A stretch of 19,815 bases of DNA from positions 1 through 19,815 of the forward strand of contig CARTQV010000008.1 of NCBI GenBank assembly GCA_949070545.1, written 5' to 3'. Below are positions 1 through 7,379 of the stretch, in pieces. Both the position numbers and the translations under genes were made by a program. Origin of the DNA: an uncultured Candidatus Saccharibacteria bacterium (GTDB taxonomy: Bacteria > Patescibacteriota > Saccharimonadia > Saccharimonadales > Saccharimonadaceae). A model generated the notes under the pieces. That model was not told the origin of the DNA. It saw nothing but the letters and a program-made list of their open reading frames with translations, and made no database searches. The first letter of the stretch is position 1, and the number at the start of each line of letters is the position of its first letter.

Positions 1-253
1 GATTGCAATCCGCGCGAAAGGTGACATCTTGATTCTCGACGAAGTCTTAGCGGTTGGTGACGCCGAGTTCCAGAAAAAATGCAATGATTATTTTGAATCC
101 TTGCATGGCCAACAAACCGTCATCTTGGTCACGCACTCTATGGAAAATGTCCGCAAATTCTGCGATCGTGCGATTTTGATCGAAAAAGGGAAGATTACTT
201 GCGAAGGTGCACCCGAAAAGGTTGCCGACGCCTATATGAAGCTCTGGAGCTAG
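1..253 (+). CDS. Polysaccharide ABC transporter ATP-binding subunit (Wzt/TagH-like), 3' end only
   Basis: The reading frame is open from the left edge (first full codon at position 2), so only about 83 C-terminal residues of the nucleotide-binding domain are present. Visible are the Walker B and D-loop segment (ILILDEVLAVGD) and the H-loop histidine in VILVTHSMENV, followed by the short ILIEKGKI strand. The DEVLAVGD wording is typical of ATPases that energise export of O-antigen or teichoic-acid-like polymers across the cytoplasmic membrane. The protein ends soon after the ATPase core, so it lacks the C-terminal carbohydrate-binding extension found in some Wzt proteins. Its position beside glycosyltransferases and a polyprenyl-phosphate sugar transferase fits a surface-polysaccharide locus. 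The permease partner would lie to the left of the window. Family assignment is firm; the exact substrate is unknown. Confidence 0.88.
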   Translation, partial: IAIRAKGDILILDEVLAVGDAEFQKKCNDYFESLHGQQTVILVTHSMENVRKFCDRAILIEKGKITCEGAPEKVADAYMKLWS

Positions 254-289
254 CGAACCACTCGGCGAATCACTAACGCACTAGCTGTC

Positions 290-1159
290 CTATGCACTTC
301 TTACTGCTTTTGCGCGTTTCTTTGCTTTATAATGAGACACTCTCCACCGCAGCCTCACTAGTCCGAGCAACGCCCGCGTTCGTATGGCTAGCTTCCCGCC
401 GTTCTCGCTTCGCGCCCACTCTTCTAAATCTTGGTGACTACGCTCCCAATTTTTCCAAATTTTTGCCGAGTTCTTCACTGTGCTTGTCTCTGTGCCATAA
501 TTATATATACTGAGTGGCTCAAGTATGAACACAATCTCACCTTCTTCTATCGCTCGCAAATAATCTATTACAAACTTCGTATCCTCTGCGAAATCTCGCC
601 CTTGTTCGAATCGCAAGCGATTTTTGCGAATCGTCTCAACTCGAAAAATCTTGTTCGTGACGCTATACATTCTCCCATCCAAAATCATCAGATAAACCAT
701 GTAATCCGACATGCGCTCGTTTCGCTTTCTTGCTCGTCGCGGTGCAGTGAAAACAGATTTCATCTCGTGCTCAATCAACTTATTATATACTTTTCCAGCC
801 ACCGCCAAGATTACATTCGGATTCTTTTCCATTGCTTCGACCATCTTTTCGACATAACTCGCCTCTATTTGGTCGTCTGAGTCAACAAAAAGCAAATATT
901 TGCCCTGCGCCTGCTTAAGCCCGCGATTTCTTGCTGCACTGACTCCAGCGTTATCTTGATGTATGATCTCAATTCTTCTATCGCTTTTTGCGAACTTCTT
1001 TAGTATTGATAGGGAATCATCTGTTGAGCCATCATCGATGACTATAATCTCTAAATTCTTATACTTTTGTTCAATCAACACCCCCAACAGTTCACAAGCG
1101 CTTTTGCCCGTGTTCCATACCGGTATCACAATACTAACTAAAGGTTCAGGCCCTACCAT
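290..1159 (-). CDS. Family 2 glycosyltransferase
   Basis: 289 aa. A GT-A fold catalytic domain begins almost at the N-terminus with VSIVIPVWN. The nucleotide-binding acidic motif is IDDGSTDDS (residues about 41-49) and the metal-binding DxD-type motif is FVDSDD (91-96), with NAGVSAARNRG between them. These are hallmarks of inverting GT2 enzymes that transfer a nucleotide-activated sugar. The C-terminal part is variable and ends in a basic stretch (HYKAKKRAKAVRS) that may lie at the membrane. It is the last gene of a minus-strand operon: its ATG lies inside the end of galE, with a 14-bp overlap, and translation is probably coupled because no strong Shine-Dalgarno is visible. GalE could supply UDP-galactose for this or a neighbouring transferase, but the actual donor and acceptor cannot be read from sequence. 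Confidence 0.9.
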   Translation of the reverse strand: MVGPEPLVSIVIPVWNTGKSACELLGVLIEQKYKNLEIIVIDDGSTDDSLSILKKFAKSDRRIEIIHQDNAGVSAARNRGLKQAQGKYLLFVDSDDQIEASYVEKMVEAMEKNPNVILAVAGKVYNKLIEHEMKSVFTAPRRARKRNERMSDYMVYLMILDGRMYSVTNKIFRVETIRKNRLRFEQGRDFAEDTKFVIDYLRAIEEGEIVFILEPLSIYNYGTETSTVKNSAKIWKNWERSHQDLEEWARSENGGKLAIRTRALLGLVRLRWRVSHYKAKKRAKAVRSA

Positions 1160-2171
1160 TCTTTCGCTTTTCTAAAAAGTTCAGCGTATCGCGCATCGCA
1201 TCGCTAATCGTCAGCTCCGTCCTCCAATTCAACTCTTTCTCGGCTTTTGCCGAATCGGCATAAAACTCCGCCAAGTCACCAGCGCGCCTATCAGCTACTT
1301 TATGTGGCAAAGGTTTTCCACTTGTCTCGGAGAACGCCTTCACCATCTCAAAAACTGATGTTGGATTTCCGCTGCCAAGATTATAAATCTGTATTTGTTT
1401 ACCCTGCGACAGTTTCTCCAGCGCCTTAGCATGCCCTTTTGCTAAATCAACAACATGAATATAGTCGCGTCGGCAACTTCCATCTGGCGTATCATAGTCA
1501 TTTCCATAAATCATAAGTTCTGGGAGTTCACCTGCTGCAATCTTCATTATGATTGGCATGAGGTTATTTGGTTTGTCATTTGGATCTTCACCGATTAATC
1601 CTGACGTATGCGCTCCGATCGGGTTAAAATACCGTAGAATTGCTACTCGAAAGTCTGGATTTGCCGTTGCTGTATCTTTCAAGATTTCTTCAATCATGTA
1701 TTTCGTACGCCCATAAGGACTAGCTAGATTCCCACCGACCCGCATTGTCTCTACATATTTCGGTGACTCTTGCTCCCCATAAACCGTCGCCGACGACGAA
1801 AATACAATCTGGTTCACGCCATACTCTTGCATGCACTCGAGCAGGTTAATCGTTCCACCGACATTCACTTCATAATACATCAGTGGTTTTTCGACCGATT
1901 CTGCTACTGCCTTCAAGCCCGCAAAGTGTATAACGCTCGTAAATTTACCTTCAGCAAAGACCTTCGCTAACGCCTCAGCGTCGCGCAGATCCACCTCATA
2001 GAATTTCGGCCTTACACCCGTAATCTCGGCAATTTTGTCCAATACGATTATTTTGCTGTTAAGCAAATTGTCCAAAATCTCGACTTCGTAGCCCGCCTCA
2101 ATAAGCTCTACTGCTGTATGGGATCCGATATATCCCGTCCCCCCAGTCAGCAAAATCTTCTCTTTTTTCAT
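1146..2171 (-). CDS. galE: UDP-glucose 4-epimerase
   Basis: 341 aa, normal length for GalE. It interconverts UDP-glucose and UDP-galactose (or the N-acetyl forms) using bound NAD in the cytoplasm. The N-terminal Rossmann motif GGTGYIGSHT (residues 10-19) binds NAD. The extended-SDR catalytic set is visible: SSSATVYG (125-132) with the catalytic serine, and YGRTK (Tyr153, Lys157). Other GalE signatures are FAGLKAVAES, RYFNPIGAH, RRDYIHVVDLA and YNLGSGN. The gene starts 8 nt after the DUF5684-like gene, with a modest TAGGA Shine-Dalgarno, and overlaps the downstream GT2 gene, so the three form one operon. It probably provides galactose-type precursors to the polysaccharide locus. Related SDR epimerases that use other sugars cannot be fully excluded, but the similarity pattern is strongly GalE. 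Confidence 0.95.
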   Translation of the reverse strand: MKKEKILLTGGTGYIGSHTAVELIEAGYEVEILDNLLNSKIIVLDKIAEITGVRPKFYEVDLRDAEALAKVFAEGKFTSVIHFAGLKAVAESVEKPLMYYEVNVGGTINLLECMQEYGVNQIVFSSSATVYGEQESPKYVETMRVGGNLASPYGRTKYMIEEILKDTATANPDFRVAILRYFNPIGAHTSGLIGEDPNDKPNNLMPIIMKIAAGELPELMIYGNDYDTPDGSCRRDYIHVVDLAKGHAKALEKLSQGKQIQIYNLGSGNPTSVFEMVKAFSETSGKPLPHKVADRRAGDLAEFYADSAKAEKELNWRTELTISDAMRDTLNFLEKRKNGRA

Positions 2172-2179
2172 TGAAAATC

Positions 2180-2611
2180 CTAAGCGTTAGTTTTAGCGTC
2201 GGCTCGAGATTTAGTTTCCTTGTTTTTTCCTTCAAAGGTATAATTACCGTACCCAAGAATTGCTAGACAAATCGGCGCAAAGAAGAACGTCAGTACTCCA
2301 AAAGCCACTCCTTGCCCAAATTTTTTCGCGAGTTCAATATAGAGGTAGATGTTCACAATTGGCAAGAAGATGCTAAGAACAAACAATCCAATATTAATAT
2401 CACTCATTTTATAAAGAACATATGTATTATATAACGGAATTAGAGCTGCCCAACCAGGATAACCACCTTTTTCGTAGACTTTGTGTGTCAATACATAATT
2501 AATAACTAGCCCGAACGCCAGACCAATTAAGCCGCCAATCAACAACCCTGGAAGGATTGCCGCCATATCGGGTTCAGAAACGGTAGTCGTTGTGTACGAA
2601 TAAGTATACAT
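2180..2611 (-). CDS. Small multi-pass membrane protein, DUF5684-like
   Basis: 143 aa with about three or four hydrophobic segments: residues 18-42 (ILPGLLIGGLIGLAFGLVIN), 52-68, 72-94 and 97-117. A short polar N-terminus rich in Tyr and Thr precedes them, and the tail is charged (FEGKNKETKSRADAKTNA). The YPGWAALIPLYNTYVLYK segment is the characteristic signature of DUF5684-type proteins, sometimes found near signal peptidases; their biochemical role is unknown. The start is supported by GAAAGGA just upstream of the ATG and an extended -10 at 2646-2641. It is the first gene of the operon with galE and GT2, with only 8 nt before galE, so a role in envelope biogenesis is plausible but unproven. 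Confidence 0.75.
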   Translation of the reverse strand: MYTYSYTTTTVSEPDMAAILPGLLIGGLIGLAFGLVINYVLTHKVYEKGGYPGWAALIPLYNTYVLYKMSDINIGLFVLSIFLPIVNIYLYIELAKKFGQGVAFGVLTFFFAPICLAILGYGNYTFEGKNKETKSRADAKTNA

Positions 2612-2640
2612 ATTTTTCCTTTCTATAAATTATTATCCCT

Positions 2641-2649
2641 ATTATATCA
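2641..2649 (-). promoter_or_regulatory. Extended -10 promoter of the DUF5684-galE-GT2 operon
   Basis: On the minus strand TGA-TATAAT (2649-2641) forms a perfect -10 with a TGn extension. No good -35 is visible. The start site would lie near 2634, giving a leader of about 22 nt that contains the GAAAGGA ribosome binding site before the ATG at 2611. Confidence 0.65.
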
Positions 2650-2685
2650 CGCCTATGCCCAGCTCTCCTCAAATTAGCTTAGAAA

Positions 2686-2701
2686 TGTTATAATAAAAGC
2701 A
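2686..2701 (+). promoter_or_regulatory. Extended -10 promoter of the polysaccharide operon (leaderless type)
   Basis: TG-T-TATAAT (2686-2694) is followed by exactly 6 nt and then the ATG at 2701. Initiation at the usual distance from the -10 would start the mRNA at the A of the start codon. No Shine-Dalgarno is present. The -35 region is weak. This promoter diverges from that of the DUF5684 operon, about 40 bp away. Confidence 0.65.
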
Positions 2702-4125
2702 TGAAAAAGGATTTTGGCCTAATTTTCCATGTTTTTCTCGTATTGGGTGACGCTTTTGCTGTCCTTTTGTCATTTTTGGTCGCCTATCTTGTCCGCACGC
2801 ACTTTGACCAGCGACCATTTTATTTTGAATCTGAACCTCTTGAATTTGCTCTTTCTGTCCTCTGGCTTTTGCCACTCTATATTATCGTCCTAGCTTCGCT
2901 TGGACTCTATCGAAAGTCGATCTTCATGAATCGTGGTCGTTGGCCCGAAATATGGCGGCTTTTTCTCGCTTCTGTTGTCGGTATGATGACGATTATTAGC
3001 TACGATTTTTTCTTCCAAATCGACATTTTCCCAGTCCGTACTATGGCGTTCTACGCCGTTTTTTCATGTTTTTTCTTTTTAGTACTTTTTCGCGGTCTTG
3101 TTCGACTTGTTCGTAGATTCGTCCTAAAATCTCGTCGCGCTACGCTTCGGGCAGTCGTAATCGGCAGTACAAAAAACACCGAATATCTTGCGAACTATAT
3201 TGCCGCTTTCCCAGAATCAAGTTTTTCTTTAGCGGGAGTTGTTGCTGCAGGGAAGTATATCCCGAAAGATCTTCGGCGCAAACAATATTCTTCCTTGAAA
3301 GAAGCTCTGAAGCGTGCAAAACCCGATGTCATTTTCCAAACCGACGACCGTCACACGGAATATGTTTATCGCCAAGCCGTCAATCGTCACTTGCTTTACT
3401 ATTTTGTCCCTTCAAATGCTATGTTGACTTCCCAAATGGGTGACCTTGAGCTTGTCGGCGATACTCCAGCCATTCTTGTTCAGGTCACCCCTCTCACTGG
3501 CTTTGCTCGCGCGATGAAACGCGCTTGTGATATTATTATTAGTTTTCTGGGACTGGTTTTAGCAGGATTACCTATGCTAATCATCTGGATCGCTCAGAAA
3601 ATCTCCGACCCGAAAGCGCCTGCGATTTATGCGAGCACTCGTCTTTCTCGCTATAACCGTAAAGTAAAAATCTACAAGTTCCGTTCTATGAAACCAGAAT
3701 ACTCCGGCATAACTCCCGAAGAAGCTTTCAAAAAAATGGGTAAACCCGAGCTCATCAAGAAATACCGTGCAAACGGCGATATGATTGCAGATGATCCCCG
3801 TATTACGAAACTCGGACATTTTCTCCGGGCCTCCTCGCTCGACGAACTTCCTCAACTCCTCAACGTTTTGAAGGGTGATATCTCGCTCGTCGGCCCTCGT
3901 GCCCTCATGCCGGGCGAGCTCCGCCATTACGGCGACCGTTCCATGCTACTCTCTGTCAAATCTGGTCTCACTGGCCTCGCCCAAGTTTCCGGTCGCCGCG
4001 ACATTAGCTTTGAAGAACGTCGTGCTCTCGATATTTATTACATCCAAAACTGGTCGCTCGCCCTCGATTTTCGCATTATGTTCCGCACCATCGGCGCTGT
4101 CTTCTTTCGTAAAGGAGCAAAATGA
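2701..4125 (+). CDS. Undecaprenyl-phosphate sugar-1-phosphate transferase (initiating glycosyltransferase)
   Basis: 474 aa with the full three-part architecture of the WbaP/WcaJ/CpsE family. There are four N-terminal membrane helices (residues about 8-28, 40-65, 92-112 and 116-138), a soluble CoA-binding-like middle domain (about 145-255), then a re-entrant membrane helix and the catalytic bacterial-sugar-transferase domain (about 270-474). Catalytic-domain signatures are KRACDIIISFLGL, KIYKFRSM, LRASSLDELPQLLNVLKGDISLVGPR (given here as the run of motifs LRASSLDELPQ and GDISLVGPR) and GLTGLAQVSGR. It would transfer a sugar-1-phosphate from a UDP-sugar to undecaprenyl phosphate, the first step of repeat-unit assembly. 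It heads an operon with a GT4 and an O-antigen ligase-like gene. The stop TGA overlaps the putative ancestral ATG of the next gene (AATGATG, 4121-4127). The sugar is not determinable. Confidence 0.92.
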   Translation: MKKDFGLIFHVFLVLGDAFAVLLSFLVAYLVRTHFDQRPFYFESEPLEFALSVLWLLPLYIIVLASLGLYRKSIFMNRGRWPEIWRLFLASVVGMMTIISYDFFFQIDIFPVRTMAFYAVFSCFFFLVLFRGLVRLVRRFVLKSRRATLRAVVIGSTKNTEYLANYIAAFPESSFSLAGVVAAGKYIPKDLRRKQYSSLKEALKRAKPDVIFQTDDRHTEYVYRQAVNRHLLYYFVPSNAMLTSQMGDLELVGDTPAILVQVTPLTGFARAMKRACDIIISFLGLVLAGLPMLIIWIAQKISDPKAPAIYASTRLSRYNRKVKIYKFRSMKPEYSGITPEEAFKKMGKPELIKKYRANGDMIADDPRITKLGHFLRASSLDELPQLLNVLKGDISLVGPRALMPGELRHYGDRSMLLSVKSGLTGLAQVSGRRDISFEERRALDIYYIQNWSLALDFRIMFRTIGAVFFRKGAK

Positions 4126-4190
4126 TGGCGCTGGGGTTGGTTAGCAATTTTATCAGGGATCCGGACTTACGAGGAGGGCAAGCGCGATGA
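4122..4190 (+). CDS. 22-codon upstream ORF: probable original start of the GT4 gene, now cut short by the inserted hairpin
   Basis: AAAGGAG at 4111-4117 lies at good distance from tandem ATGs at 4122 and 4125. Reading from there gives MMA and then 19 codons of element sequence, ending at TGA 4188-4190. That stop overlaps the ATG of the current GT4 frame (ATGA at 4187-4190), a typical coupling arrangement also used between GT4 and the next gene. If the hairpin at 4131-4246 is removed, this start runs directly in frame into KPRIALVCDW of the GT4. It is therefore best read as the ancestral gene start, possibly still used so that ribosomes open the hairpin and reinitiate at 4187. No independent function is proposed. 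Confidence 0.5.
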   Translation: MMALGLVSNFIRDPDLRGGQAR

Positions 4191-4246
4191 CCCCGCGACG
4201 GCGGGCGTCAGCGACGCGCCCTGATAAAATTGCTAACCAACCCCAG
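4131..4246 (+). repeat. Hairpin element copy A: 28-bp perfect inverted repeats around a 60-nt conserved core
   Basis: The arms 4131-4158 and 4219-4246 are perfect 28-nt reverse complements. The 60-nt core 4159-4218 aligns without gaps to the core of copy B at 11452-11511 with 41 of 60 positions identical. In the core, CCCGC-GACG-GCGGG (4192-4205) forms a hairpin flanked by TGAC/GTCA, and GCGC (4182-4185) can pair with the later GACGC. The element lies between the third codon of the probable original GT4 start and the conserved GT4 sequence. Its 116-nt length (not a multiple of 3) shifts the frame. It supplies a new ATG at 4187. It resembles, by analogy only, palindromic elements such as Rickettsia RPEs that insert into coding sequences. 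Confidence 0.85.
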
Positions 4247-5413
4247 AAACCACGTATTGCTCTCGTTTGTGATTGGTTGACTACTCCAGGCGGTGCAGAA
4301 AAAGTCTTGTTCGAACTACACAAAATGTATCCCAAAGCCCCGATTTACACTTCTCAATATCGCCCCGAAAAAATCACGTGGTTTCATGATGCCACCGTAA
4401 AAACCGGTTGGCTCCAATTTTTCCCAGCTGCTCTTCGTCGTATTCTCGGACCGCTTCGTCAGATTTATTTTTCGCATCTCGATTTGACCGCGTACGATTT
4501 GGTAATTTCCGTTACTGGCGCCGAGGCGAAGAGCATAAAAGCAAAAAAGCACCTTTGCTATTGTCATGTCCCGACCCAATATTATTGGCAAATGTATGAT
4601 AAATATGTCGAAAATCCAGGTTTTGGTATCCTAAATCCGTTGGTGCGAATTTTATTCAAGCTCTTCGTTCGACCGCTCCGTCGTGCTGACTTTCGTGCCG
4701 CGAAGCGCCCGACCCAGTTCGTTACGATTTCGAATTACGCTAAATCCCAGATTAAAAAATACTACCATCGAGACGCCGTGGTTATTTCTCCAGGAGTTGA
4801 TATCAAAAAGTTTTCCACAGAGTTTTCCACAGTGAACAAAAAGTCCACACAAAGTGTGAGAATCTCCAAAGGTGCCGTCCCTGAAGTCCCTCCAATGGCC
4901 GTCGCGAAGCCATATTTTATCATTTTTTGCCGTCAAGTGACCTGGAAGCGTGTCGACCTCGCTATTGAGGCTTGTCTCGCCGCGAAGAAACGCCTCGTTG
5001 TCATCGGTGATGGCCCCGAACATGAGAATCTCGTTCGTCTCGCAAAAGATTCCGACCTGATCACGTTCGTTCCTTGGCTTGATTCAGAGGGAATCGCCGC
5101 TTGGTTGAAATCCGCCAGCGCCTACATTTTTCCGAGCCTTGAGCCTTTTGGTATGGCTGCTGTCGAAGCTCTAGCTGCGGGTTGCCCCGTGATTGCTTAT
5201 TCCGAAGGTGGTAGTCGCGATTTTGTTATCCCAGGGAAGAATGGTTTATTGTTCCACTCCCAAAGCGCCTTGGCACTTGAACGGACTTTGCAGGATTTCC
5301 AACCTAGCGCTTTTGATAAAAAAGCAGTTGCGAGATCCGCCACTCAATTTTCCCCAGAACACTTCCGAGAGGGAATTAAACATCTTGTTTCTGAACTTTT
5401 GGAGCGTCCATGA
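4187..5413 (+). CDS. Family 4 glycosyltransferase with an element-encoded N-terminus
   Basis: 408 aa as an open frame. The conserved GT-B fold starts at residue 21 (KPRIALVCDWLTTPGGAEKV) with the glycine-rich N-terminal loop. Further GT4 features are CYCHVPTQYYW, VTISNYAKSQI, VISPGVD, the C-terminal domain starting at FIIFCRQVTWKRVDLAI, and the E-x7-E motif EPFGMAAVE (Glu319 and Glu327). It would be a retaining sugar transferase acting on the lipid-linked repeat unit. Residues 1-20, rich in Arg and Gln, come entirely from the inserted hairpin element, and no other ATG/GTG/TTG start lies between 4187 and the conserved region. A linker of about 30 residues (about 209-240) with a tandem TTTTCCACAG repeat separates the two domains. 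The stop overlaps the next start (ATGA, 5410-5413). Whether the protein is still made efficiently is uncertain. Confidence 0.88.
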   Translation: MTPRRRASATRPDKIANQPQKPRIALVCDWLTTPGGAEKVLFELHKMYPKAPIYTSQYRPEKITWFHDATVKTGWLQFFPAALRRILGPLRQIYFSHLDLTAYDLVISVTGAEAKSIKAKKHLCYCHVPTQYYWQMYDKYVENPGFGILNPLVRILFKLFVRPLRRADFRAAKRPTQFVTISNYAKSQIKKYYHRDAVVISPGVDIKKFSTEFSTVNKKSTQSVRISKGAVPEVPPMAVAKPYFIIFCRQVTWKRVDLAIEACLAAKKRLVVIGDGPEHENLVRLAKDSDLITFVPWLDSEGIAAWLKSASAYIFPSLEPFGMAAVEALAAGCPVIAYSEGGSRDFVIPGKNGLLFHSQSALALERTLQDFQPSAFDKKAVARSATQFSPEHFREGIKHLVSELLERP

Positions 5414-6972
5414 AACTATTGCAGCGTCTCCTCCTTGTCTTCACTTATTCTTTACCAGCCGTACTTTTCTTCTCTTATTATCCTATCTTGAAACTCGGCC
5501 AAAACTCAACTATGAATTTCGAACTGTCCTTGCCATTGCTGTGGTTGGTTCTATTTGATATCTTGGTTATCATATATCTCATCGCTCTAGGCGTAAAAAG
5601 TCACCAAAAATCTCAAAAGCCTCGAAAACCTTCCCAAAAGTCGCGAAAGTCCGCTCGTTATTCTCGTCTCGGTTTCAATTTTCCTGGCATTTCTGATCGT
5701 CGTATCTTCCTGCTGTCACTTTTTCCGTTTTTCGTTACTCTTTCGTCTCTCTGGTCTGCCAACCCTCTGCGTGCCCTCCTCACCTCCGGAATTATCTGGC
5801 TAATCTTCCTCGCAGTTTTTGCTTTACTTTACGTCCTGCCACTTCTGAACCTCCCGAACAACTTTCCGCGTCGCCTCTTGGTCAGTTTTTTCGTTGCTAG
5901 TCTTCTCGTCTGTATTTTCTGCTGGGTACAATCCATCCTCGATATTTTCGGCGTCGGTCGTGAGGGGACCCTACTTTGTCTCGGTTGTACTTATCATTCT
6001 TTTGGTTTCCCGCATCCCTCTGGTTTCGCCATCGAACCGCAATTCATGGGTAACCTCTTGCTTGCTCCAACCCTGACTGCGCTCTATCTGCTCGTATTTC
6101 ATCACAAAAAGCAGTTGCCTATATCCAAAGCCTGCCATATATTGAGCGAACGTCGACTGCTTGTGTTTTTCTGTGTTGTTTTTTCATCTACGCTTTTTCT
6201 GACGTTTTCGCGTGGTGCAATTTATGCCTATGTTATTGCGTTAGTCATTTTGCTAATTTTTGCGCTTCGTCGTCACCGTTTTCGCATCGGCCTCATTCTT
6301 ATTCCTGCCCTGACCTTTATTTTCGTCGTCGCCATGCAGGGTGTTTTTACGGTTATTGGCCCCACGAACGACAGTTTTCTCGGCGGCATCTCGAAATCTC
6401 TCCACCAACTTTCTCTCGGAATTATCGATATCCGCCCAAAGGCCCAGGATGGTGTGGCAGATCGCCAAGAATGCGAATCCTCAATCTCGGACGCAGATTC
6501 TGGCAATTTAGCAGAAACATCTTCCGAAGGAAGTTCCGAGCAGCCAATCTTTGAGGGCTATGTTCCTGAATCGACTAATGTTCGTCTCGGTTTGAATCGT
6601 GTTGCGTTCACAACTTGGACCGAGAACCCAACTCGTATCTTTTTCGGAGTTGGGCTCGGTGGAGCAGGCGTCGCCATGCACGAATCTAACCCCGAAAGTG
6701 TCGCCTCACCGAAGGAAATCGTCCAAAACCAAGCTTTCAGCCTCCTGCTCGAGCTCGGTCTCGTAGGAGTTTTATTAGTTATACTCATGCTTATGGTGCT
6801 TTTTTCGCCTCGCTCTGGCTTCTGGTCGAACCCTGCGTTGCCTCTGTTCGCAAGCCTTCTTGTAGCCTATCTAGTCACGCTGAATTTCTTTTCTGGATTA
6901 CCGAACGCTCTTCAGATTTATTTACTTCCGCCCCTGCTATACCTCTGTGCGAAAGTTTCTCGAAAATTATGA
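5410..6972 (+). CDS. O-antigen ligase / polymerase (Wzy_C family) membrane protein
   Basis: 520 aa and strongly hydrophobic, with roughly ten or more predicted membrane segments. It has a short basic loop near residues 62-80 (SHQKSQKPRKPSQKSRKSAR) and a large extracytoplasmic loop about residues 315-410. The Wzy_C signature is FLTFSRGAIYAY (about residues 258-269), and the NPTRIFFGVGLGGAG segment after the large loop is also typical. Members either polymerise lipid-linked repeat units or ligate polymer to an acceptor; sequence alone does not separate the two. The large loop carries a low-complexity acidic/Ser insert (SSISDADSGNLAETSSEGSS). It is translationally coupled to the GT4 by an ATGA overlap and is the last gene of the operon, followed by a terminator. 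Confidence 0.85.
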   Translation: MKLLQRLLLVFTYSLPAVLFFSYYPILKLGQNSTMNFELSLPLLWLVLFDILVIIYLIALGVKSHQKSQKPRKPSQKSRKSARYSRLGFNFPGISDRRIFLLSLFPFFVTLSSLWSANPLRALLTSGIIWLIFLAVFALLYVLPLLNLPNNFPRRLLVSFFVASLLVCIFCWVQSILDIFGVGREGTLLCLGCTYHSFGFPHPSGFAIEPQFMGNLLLAPTLTALYLLVFHHKKQLPISKACHILSERRLLVFFCVVFSSTLFLTFSRGAIYAYVIALVILLIFALRRHRFRIGLILIPALTFIFVVAMQGVFTVIGPTNDSFLGGISKSLHQLSLGIIDIRPKAQDGVADRQECESSISDADSGNLAETSSEGSSEQPIFEGYVPESTNVRLGLNRVAFTTWTENPTRIFFGVGLGGAGVAMHESNPESVASPKEIVQNQAFSLLLELGLVGVLLVILMLMVLFSPRSGFWSNPALPLFASLLVAYLVTLNFFSGLPNALQIYLLPPLLYLCAKVSRKL

Positions 6973-6994
6973 AAAAAGTCCTTGCTTTTTTCAT
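6969..6994 (+). terminator. Intrinsic terminator of the polysaccharide operon
   Basis: ATGAAAAAAG (6969-6978) pairs perfectly with CTTTTTTCAT (6985-6994) around a TCCTTG loop, starting at the very end of the ligase gene. The U-rich 3' arm makes it a plausible terminator. It overlaps the -35 of the following tRNA promoter. Confidence 0.6.
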
Positions 6995-7010
6995 ATGGTT
7001 GCTATATAAT
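6982..7010 (+). promoter_or_regulatory. Promoter of the initiator tRNA gene
   Basis: TTGCTT (6982-6987), a 17-nt spacer and TATAAT (7005-7010). The predicted start near 7017 is about 11 nt upstream of the tRNA 5' end. Confidence 0.65.
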
Positions 7011-7027
7011 GAGCAAAGGTTAAACGT

Positions 7028-7104
7028 CGCGGGATAGAGCAGTCTGGTAGCTCGTTTGGCTCATAACCAAAAGGTCGTTGGTTCAAATCCAACTCCCGCA
7101 ACCA
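7028..7104 (+). tRNA. Initiator tRNA-fMet (anticodon CAT), CCA encoded
   Basis: 77 nt including an encoded CCA. The acceptor stem pairs GCGGGA with TCCCGC and leaves C1 opposite A72, the hallmark of bacterial initiator tRNA. A11-U24 in the D stem is also initiator-type. The T loop is GTTCAAATC and the anticodon loop is CTCATAA. Unusually, the anticodon stem is TTTGG/CCAAA: pair 29-41 is U-A, so only two of the three G-C pairs normal for initiators remain. It is a stand-alone gene with its own promoter and terminator. Confidence 0.95.
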
Positions 7105-7149
7105 AAATGGAACCGTATATCGCCCCCCCGATTGCGGTTCCATTTTTTT
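7105..7149 (+). terminator. Intrinsic terminator after tRNA-fMet
   Basis: AAATGGAACCG (7105-7115) pairs with CGGTTCCATTT (7135-7145), and the T run continues to 7149. The loop carries a run of seven C. Confidence 0.85.
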
Positions 7150-7379
7150 GTGGATTCTTAGATTTAAACTTTGACCTAGCTTTTCTAGTAGGCCTTTTTT
7201 GATTCCACATCCAATCAAGACGTAATTCGTTGTTTCTCTCTGTTATTTCCAAAAACCGAACAACCTTCCTCCACTTTTCCACAGCTGTGCAAACACAATC
7301 ATTTTCTCCACATTGACACATTTAGAAATAGTTTTGTAACAAAACTTGACAGAAAATACCAAAATAACCATAAAAAGTA
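7150..7379. other. AT-rich intergenic stretch with no supported gene
   Basis: About 230 nt between the tRNA terminator and the next promoter. A minus-strand frame runs through here and into the tRNA, but it has no ribosome binding site and no stop before the terminator, so it is not called. No other structure was seen. Confidence 0.5.

Noticed and set aside
3577..3927. Minus-strand 116-codon frame inside the sugar transferase
   Set aside because: It is the antisense shadow of the conserved catalytic domain and has no supporting signals.
4159..4218. Hammerhead, twister or HDV-like ribozyme in the hairpin core
   Set aside because: The core does not show the conserved catalytic sequences of these classes (for example CUGAUGA with GAAA for hammerhead), so no ribozyme call is made.
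4811..4831. DnaA-box-like TTTTCCACA repeats as an origin
   Set aside because: They lie inside the GT4 coding sequence, differ from the consensus by one base, and no dnaA, dnaN or AT-rich unwinding region is nearby. A similar single match near 7276 is also isolated.
6991..7321. Two minus-strand frames across the tRNA-fMet gene
   Set aside because: Both read antisense through the tRNA and give the well-known spurious protein endings VGFEPTTFWL and LDLNQRPFGYEPNELPDCS. They have no ribosome binding site and cross a strong terminator.
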